Assembly (NCBI GenBank): GCA_034409055.1
Contig: DAOUMU010000432.1
Location: forward strand, 1-8,611
DNA length: 8,611 bases
Origin: DAOUMU01 sp034409055
GTDB lineage: Bacteria; Chloroflexota; Anaerolineae; 4572-78; J111
Reading direction: 5' to 3'
Below, piece after piece: positions 4,253 through 8,611 of this stretch. The translations under genes were made by a program, and so were the position numbers. The notes beneath the pieces are model-generated. The model was not told the origin of the DNA. It was given only the letters and a program-made list of their open reading frames with translations, and ran no database searches. How positions within the stretch are numbered: the first letter of the stretch is position 1; every line of letters begins with the position of its first letter.

Positions 4253-7200
4253 ATGGCGTTTACCCCAGAGATATGGCAACAGCAGACGACAAAAAAACTC
4301 CAACAGGCCGGAGGCTGGTTGAAACGGCTGGCCACCCAGGATGCACCCTATCTGGTGTACGGTACACTAAGCGGCCTGAGCCTGTGGCCGCTGGTAGAAG
4401 CCGCGCAGGCGGGTGAACTACTGCCGGTAGTGGTGGCTTTAGGTAGTGTGGCCGGTGGCGTGGGCGGCAATCTCTTGGCCGAGCAAATCCAGGGCTGGAA
4501 AGACCGGGCCGATGAACTCACGGCAGAAGATGTGGCCCAATGGGTGACCGAAAATGCCCCCACTAATTCCGACCTGCGCCAGGCCCTGGATACCATCCTG
4601 GAAAAGATGGAAGCCATCCCGCAGGCCCAGACCGGGCTGGACACCGCCGACCGGCAGTGGTTTGCCCAAACCCTGCGGTCAGAATTGACTCAACTGGGTA
4701 ACCTGAACCGTTTTGAGGCGATCATCACGCAGGGCGACCAGGGCCAGGTGCTTGTCGGCACTCAGGTTGAAGGCGATGTCCTGGGGCCTGGGGCCACGAA
4801 GACCGAAATATACCCACCTGCCAAACCCGGCCCTGAGCCGGCTGACCTGCGGCTGGCCTACCTCAACCATTTGTTTGAAACCAGCAGCCGCCTTTCGCTG
4901 GCCGGGGTAGACCCCAAGGCGGCCAGTAACGAGGCCGAAGCGCGGCTGAATTTGGGGGCAATCTACACCGCTTTGCTGACCCTCAGCCCCGAGCACCATG
5001 ATCGCCTGATACGGGGTGAGATGCCCGACCGGGAGGTGCGCCGCCTGTCGGCCCTGGCGCAGTTGAACACTCATTCCCGGTTGGTGCTACTGGGCGACCC
5101 CGGCAGTGGCAAGAGCACCTTCGTCAACTTCGTGACCATGTGCCTGGCCGGGGAAGTCCTGGGGAAAGAACAGGTCAACCTGACCCGCTTGACGGCTCCC
5201 CTGCCGGACGACGAAGGGAAAGAGGGCGAAGAACGCCAACCCTGGACCCACGGCCCGTTGCTGCCGGTGCGGGTCATTCTACGGGATTTTGCTGCCCGGG
5301 GCCTGCCCGAGCCCGGCCAACCGGCCACGGCCAAACATCTGTGGGAGTTCATCGTGGCCGAATTAGCAGCAGCGGCCCTGGGTGACTATGCCCCCTGTCT
5401 GCGGCAGGAGTTGATGCAGCAGGGCGGGCTGCTGTTGCTCGATGGCCTGGACGAAGTGCCCGAAGCCCACCGGCGCCGCATCCAGCTCAAGGAAGCAGTC
5501 GAGAGCTTTGCCGCCACCTATCCTCGCTGCCGGATACTGGTCACCAGCCGGACCTACGCCTACCAGCGGCAGGAATGGCGCTTGCCGGCCTTTGCCGAGG
5601 CCATCCTGGCCGCCTTTAGCCGGGGACAAATCCACCGCTTTGTGGACAACTGGTACGCCCACATCGCCGAACTGCGGGGCATGCACCGGGACGATGCCCA
5701 GGGCCGGGCCGAACTGCTCAAGCGGGCCATCTTTGGCAGTGACCGGCTGCAAGCCCTGGCCGAGCGACCGCTGCTGTTGACCCTAATGGCCAGCCTGCAC
5801 GCCTGGCGGGGAGGCAGTTTGCCGGAAAAGCGGGAAGAACTGTACGCCGACACGGTAGATTTGCTGCTGGATTGGTGGGAAAGTCCCAAAACGGTGCGCG
5901 ATGCCCGGGGCCGGGTGGTAGTTTTGCAGCCGAGCCTGGCCGAGTGGCTGAAAGTGGACCGGGCCAGGGTGCGCTCCTTGCTGAATGAACTGGCTTACCA
6001 GGCCCACGCGGCCCAACCGGACCTGGTGGGCACCGCCGATGTGGATGAAGGCCAACTGGTCGGCGGCTTGATGCGCCTGAGCCAGAACCCCGACGTGAAG
6101 CCGGCCCGGTTGGTGGAGTACCTGAGCCAGCGAGCGGGGCTGCTGCTGCCGCGTGGGGTCGGGGTCTACACCTTTCCCCACCGGACCTTTCAGGAGTACC
6201 TGGCGGCTTGCCACCTGACGGACACCGATTATCCCGACCTGGTGACTGAATTAGCCCGGCAGGAACCTGACCGCTGGCGGGAAGTGGCCCTGCTGGCCGG
6301 GGCCAAAGCGGCGCGGGGATCAGCCTCAACCATCTGGCAGTTGGTGGAGGCGTTGTGTTACCGTGCGCCGGCCGCAGCCGGCAGGCCGGCTGATGTGTGG
6401 GGGGCGCACCTGGCCGGACAGGCCCTGGTGGAAACGGGCACAGGCTTGGCCCAGGTCAGTGAGCGCAACCGGGTTAAAGTGAACCGGGTGCAGCAATGGC
6501 TGGTCAATATCGTCTGCGGTCAGGAGTTGCCGGCCGTGGAGCGGGCCGCAGCCGGGGATACGCTGGCCCACCTGGGTGACCTCCGTGAAGCCGTGACCAG
6601 GTTGGACCAGATGGAATTTTGTTTCGTCCCGGCCGGGCCGTTCTGGATGGGCAGTGAGGAATCCGGTCGCGAAAAACCACTGCACCGGGTCAACATTCCC
6701 TACGACTACTGGCTGGCCCGCTACCCGGTGACGGTGGCCCAATTTCGGGCCTTTGTGGAGGCCAGCGGCTACGAGCCACAAGACCGGGACAGTCTGCGCG
6801 GGCTGGACAATCATCCGGTGGTGTGGGTGACCTGGTATGAGGCCCTGGCTTTTTGTGACTGGCTAACGCGGATGTGGCAAGAAAAAGGAATACTGCCGGC
6901 CGGTATGCGAGTAACCCTGCCCGGTGAAGCCGAGTGGGAAAAGGCCGCGCGAGGCGGGCTGGAGATTCCAGAGCAACCGCTGATAGCCCGGCTGGGGGCG
7001 ACCCAAACGGTAACCCTGCGCCCGAACCCCGAACCCCAACGCCGCTATCCCTGGGGCGATGAGGCCGACCCGGACCGGGCCAATTACGATGACACCGGCC
7101 TTGGCCGTACCAGTGCAGTCGGCTGTTTTGGCCGGGGAGCCAGCCCGTATGGTTGCCTGGATATGAGCGGCAACGTGTGGGAATGGACGCGGAGCCTATG

Positions 7201-7414
7201 GGGGAAAGATTGGTCTAAGCCGGATTTCAAGTACCCTTACAATCCGGCAGATGGCCGGGAGGATTTAGAGGCTGCTAGGGATATTCTCCGTGTGTTGCGG
7301 GGCGGGGCGTGGTACGACCTTCTGAGCGGCGCTCGCTGCGCGGCCCGTGACCAGCTCGGCCCGGGCCACGGGAACGACGACTTTGGGGTGCGGGTTGTGG
7401 TCTCCCCCATTTGA
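4253..7414 (+). CDS. NACHT NTPase with C-terminal pseudo-FGE (C-type-lectin fold) domain, likely DGR target
   Basis: This 1053-aa protein has a good ribosome-binding site, with GAGGTG 4 bases before the ATG. The N-terminal region (1 to about 150) holds two hydrophobic, glycine-rich stretches (33-48; 56-76 with GSVAGGVGGNLL), perhaps membrane-active. Residues 160-183 are the Gly/Gln-rich motif shared with the TIR protein. The NACHT module follows: Walker A GDPGSGKST at 281-289, Walker B LLLLDGLDEVP with Asp397/Asp400/Glu401, sensor TSR at 431-433 and the FPHRTFQEYLAA motif at about 641-652. From about 787 it has a formylglycine-generating-enzyme-type domain: VPAGPFWMGS, EAEWEKAARGG (892 onward), NVWEW (974-978) and LRGGAW (about 1015-1020). 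The catalytic cysteine pair of true FGEs is absent, so this is a ligand-binding version. This architecture is known for DGR-diversified STAND/NACHT receptors. The protein probably senses an invader with its C-terminal tip and oligomerises to trigger the TIR effector. Confidence 0.93.
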   Translation: MAFTPEIWQQQTTKKLQQAGGWLKRLATQDAPYLVYGTLSGLSLWPLVEAAQAGELLPVVVALGSVAGGVGGNLLAEQIQGWKDRADELTAEDVAQWVTENAPTNSDLRQALDTILEKMEAIPQAQTGLDTADRQWFAQTLRSELTQLGNLNRFEAIITQGDQGQVLVGTQVEGDVLGPGATKTEIYPPAKPGPEPADLRLAYLNHLFETSSRLSLAGVDPKAASNEAEARLNLGAIYTALLTLSPEHHDRLIRGEMPDREVRRLSALAQLNTHSRLVLLGDPGSGKSTFVNFVTMCLAGEVLGKEQVNLTRLTAPLPDDEGKEGEERQPWTHGPLLPVRVILRDFAARGLPEPGQPATAKHLWEFIVAELAAAALGDYAPCLRQELMQQGGLLLLDGLDEVPEAHRRRIQLKEAVESFAATYPRCRILVTSRTYAYQRQEWRLPAFAEAILAAFSRGQIHRFVDNWYAHIAELRGMHRDDAQGRAELLKRAIFGSDRLQALAERPLLLTLMASLHAWRGGSLPEKREELYADTVDLLLDWWESPKTVRDARGRVVVLQPSLAEWLKVDRARVRSLLNELAYQAHAAQPDLVGTADVDEGQLVGGLMRLSQNPDVKPARLVEYLSQRAGLLLPRGVGVYTFPHRTFQEYLAACHLTDTDYPDLVTELARQEPDRWREVALLAGAKAARGSASTIWQLVEALCYRAPAAAGRPADVWGAHLAGQALVETGTGLAQVSERNRVKVNRVQQWLVNIVCGQELPAVERAAAGDTLAHLGDLREAVTRLDQMEFCFVPAGPFWMGSEESGREKPLHRVNIPYDYWLARYPVTVAQFRAFVEASGYEPQDRDSLRGLDNHPVVWVTWYEALAFCDWLTRMWQEKGILPAGMRVTLPGEAEWEKAARGGLEIPEQPLIARLGATQTVTLRPNPEPQRRYPWGDEADPDRANYDDTGLGRTSAVGCFGRGASPYGCLDMSGNVWEWTRSLWGKDWSKPDFKYPYNPADGREDLEAARDILRVLRGGAWYDLLSGARCAARDQLGPGHGNDDFGVRVVVSPI
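4730..4801 (+). other. Segment encoding the shared Gly/Gln-rich motif, NACHT copy
   Basis: This encodes residues 160-183 of the NACHT protein (QGDQGQV, LVGTQVE, GDVLGPGATK), between the N-terminal hydrophobic region and the NTPase. A sensor-side motif ahead of the NTPase, paired with an effector-side motif at the far C-terminus of the neighbouring gene, is the geometry known for amyloid-signalling NLR/effector pairs. That this particular motif is amyloid-forming is inference. Confidence 0.75.
7313..7384 (+). other. Putative DGR variable region (VR) at the 3' end of the NACHT gene
   Basis: This covers residues 1021-1044, between the conserved RGGAW strand and the final GVRVV strand of the lectin-fold domain, where DGR-targeted proteins vary. 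Apart from the ARCA, R and P positions expected to be constant, 13 of 17 codons end in C (TAC, GAC, AGC, GGC, GCC, CTC, CAC, AAC and so on), as expected if AAC codons in a template were mutated at their adenines. The segment has few A bases. A GC-rich tail and a weak TGGGG/CCCCA hairpin (7384-7409) follow, compatible with a homing site. No template repeat was found in the window, so this remains a candidate. Confidence 0.6.
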
Positions 7415-7550
7415 GCTTCTGAATTCTGTGCTCCTGGAATTCTGGAATAAGAGGGACAGAAAGGTAGGGGAACAAGCTCAAGGTGGCGATAAGTCAACCT
7501 CCCCCTGTTCCCCCCGTAAGGGGTCGATTTAAAATTTTCAGGAAAAGTAG
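7415..7550 (+). promoter_or_regulatory. NACHT-RT intergenic region with two mutually exclusive hairpins
   Basis: GGGGAACA (7467-7474) pairs perfectly with TGTTCCCC (7506-7513). CCCC (7512-7515) instead pairs with GGGG (7520-7523) across a GTAA loop, a GNRA-type tetraloop. The two folds share bases 7512-7513 and cannot fully coexist, so the second could act as a switch just before the RT. GAATTCTG occurs twice (7421-7428, 7437-7444). AGG at 7540-7542 is a modest ribosome-binding site for the RT. No template repeat resembling the NACHT 3' end is present here. Confidence 0.45.
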
Positions 7551-8501
7551 GTGGTGAAAACCTACAAGAATCTGTATCCACAAATCTATAGCTGGGAAAA
7601 CCTGGAAAGGGCCTACCGCAAGGCTCGCCGGGGCAAGCGCAAGTACGAGCCGGCAGCCGATTTTGAGTATGCCTGGGAGCACCAGTTGCTCCGCTTGCAA
7701 GCAGAATTGAGCGCCAAGACCTACCAACCCGGCCTTTACCACAGTTTTTACATCCACGAACCCAAGAAACGATTGATTTCAGCGGCCCCTTTTCGAGATC
7801 GTGTCGCCCATCACGCCTTGTGTTTGCTGATTGAGCCTATCTTCGAGGCCCGCTTCATCCACGATAGTTATGCCAACCGGAAAAACAAGGGTACTCACCG
7901 GGCCTTGGATCGCTGTACCTATTTCGCCCGGCGCTACCGCTATGTGCTCCAATGCGACATCAAACAACACTTTCCATCAATTGATCATATCATTTTACGG
8001 GCCATTTTAGCTAAACAGATTGCCTGTCCCGATACGTTGTGGTTGATTGACCAGATTTTGGCCAGCGGTATCGGTGTACTGGCAGAAGAATACGAGATGG
8101 TCTACTTCCCCGGCGATAATCTATTTGCAGTCAACCGGCCACGGGGGCTACCGATCGGTAATCTAACTTCTCAATTCTGGTCGAACTGCTATCTGAACCC
8201 GCTGGACCACTTTATCAAGCGAGACTTGAAGTGCCCGGCGTTTTTGCGGTATGTTGACGACTTTTTGCTGTTTGCCGATGACAAACCAACTTTGCACCAA
8301 TGGCGGTCGGCCATTATGGAGTATCTGGTATCACTGCGGCTGGTGATCCACACCGAACGGGCGCAACCCAGACCCGTCACCGAAGGTATCCCCTTTTTGG
8401 GTTTTGTGATCTATCCCGACCATCGCCGGGTAAAAAGCCGCAAGGTGGTGGCCTATCGCCGCCGTTTGCAGAAGCTGTGGACAGCCTATAGAGAGTCTTG
8501 A
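7551..8501 (+). CDS. DGR-type reverse transcriptase, apparently C-terminally truncated
   Basis: The 316-aa frame starts at GTG 7551, or at the adjacent GTG 7554. RT motifs occur in order: LISAAPFRDRVAHHAL (75-90), motif A LQCDIKQHFPSIDH with catalytic Asp136, RGLPIGNLTSQ (residues 202-208 are IGNLTSQ, the DGR form where retron and group II enzymes usually have QG...SP), and YVDD at 234-237 with catalytic Asp236/Asp237. IPFLGFVIYPDHRRVK near the end is the thumb-proximal motif. All catalytic residues are present. In DGRs this enzyme copies a template RNA into cDNA with errors at adenines, and the cDNA replaces the variable region of a target gene, here probably the NACHT gene just upstream. 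The frame stops at WTAYRES, where relatives as I recall them continue about 40 residues in a GWVNH/WGLRR-type tail, so the enzyme may be damaged. No avd accessory gene is seen. Confidence 0.88.
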   Translation: MVKTYKNLYPQIYSWENLERAYRKARRGKRKYEPAADFEYAWEHQLLRLQAELSAKTYQPGLYHSFYIHEPKKRLISAAPFRDRVAHHALCLLIEPIFEARFIHDSYANRKNKGTHRALDRCTYFARRYRYVLQCDIKQHFPSIDHIILRAILAKQIACPDTLWLIDQILASGIGVLAEEYEMVYFPGDNLFAVNRPRGLPIGNLTSQFWSNCYLNPLDHFIKRDLKCPAFLRYVDDFLLFADDKPTLHQWRSAIMEYLVSLRLVIHTERAQPRPVTEGIPFLGFVIYPDHRRVKSRKVVAYRRRLQKLWTAYRES

Positions 8502-8611
8502 AAAAGTAAATTGTACTGACTACAGTGCCTAAATGTCATAAAAACATAGCCACGGTTTGACGAGTCAGGAGTTCGAGGCGAAAATCAAGGCTCAATTCTT
8601 GTACGAGCGAG
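8502..8611 (+). other. AT-rich downstream sequence, possible left end of an inserted element with a partial frame
   Basis: Base composition drops from GC-rich to AT-rich around 8490-8500, where the RT frame ends early. From 8542 a plus-strand frame stays open to the window edge. A TTG at 8557 would give LTSQEF then EAKIKAQFLYER, a plausible charged N-terminal helix. A start about 60-70 bases inside a new element is typical of insertion-sequence transposases, but no family is recognised and no inverted repeat can be tested from one end. The segment contains no match to the NACHT variable region. Confidence 0.3.

Noticed and set aside
5718..6329. 203-residue minus-strand frame and other minus-strand frames inside the NACHT gene
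   Set aside because: They are Pro/Arg/Gly-rich by-products of GC-rich coding DNA opposite a gene with intact NACHT and FGE-like motifs.
6605..7414. Catalytically active formylglycine-generating enzyme
   Set aside because: The cysteine pair expected after the GG strand is missing; only one Cys (in ARCA) lies in the region, so a binding role fits better.
7415..7550. DGR template repeat between target and RT
   Set aside because: Compared by eye with 7290-7414, it shares no extended match; the constant RGGAW and ARCA-coding blocks are absent.
7237..7581. Minus-strand frame spanning the NACHT 3' end and RT start as a DGR accessory (avd) gene
   Set aside because: It is antisense to the lectin-fold tip and lacks the helical-bundle character of Avd; it is a shadow.

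Overview
The window looks like an accessory, defence-type region of a filamentous or multicellular-lineage bacterium, most likely Chloroflexota (Anaerolineae-like). That placement is inferred from three things: the style of the NACHT/pseudo-FGE and reverse transcriptase (RT) proteins, high-GC coding regions set in AT-richer spacers full of short palindromic repeats, and Shine-Dalgarno sites of the GAGGTG type. No rRNA, tRNA or CRISPR array is visible.

Layout. 1-464 has no gene and holds two related imperfect palindromes and a third inverted repeat. 543-1166 (+) encodes a small two-helix membrane protein of unknown function. It converges on 1350-2267 (-), a BMP-family periplasmic-type solute-binding protein that has no signal peptide. 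The gap between them contains short repeats, two GC-rich hairpins (one a good intrinsic terminator for the minus-strand gene) and a 28-bp tandem duplication. Upstream of the BMP gene, 2343-2560 holds eight 27-30 bp units, each a C-run/AAA/G-run palindrome. A good minus-strand promoter at 2643-2671 would place this array inside the BMP leader RNA.

2954-8501 (+) is the main interest. A TIR-domain protein (303 aa) is followed by a 1053-aa NACHT NTPase that ends in a formylglycine-generating-enzyme-like (C-type-lectin fold) domain, and then by an RT with the IGNLTSQ and YVDD motifs of diversity-generating retroelement (DGR) enzymes. The TIR protein ends in a 24-residue Gly/Gln-rich motif that recurs at 18/24 identity in the NACHT protein, just ahead of its NTPase module. 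This resembles the shared amyloid-like motifs that pair NLR-type sensors with separately encoded effectors. The working model is a hypervariable sensor (NACHT plus mutable lectin-fold tip) that triggers a separate TIR effector through motif templating, with the RT diversifying the tip.

Two observations complicate the model. No template repeat is visible anywhere in the window, and the RT ends abruptly at 8501, apparently without the usual C-terminal segment. The sequence after it is AT-rich and opens a different reading frame at the window edge, which suggests a mobile-element insertion. The diversification arm may therefore be broken, act in trans, or have its template outside the window.
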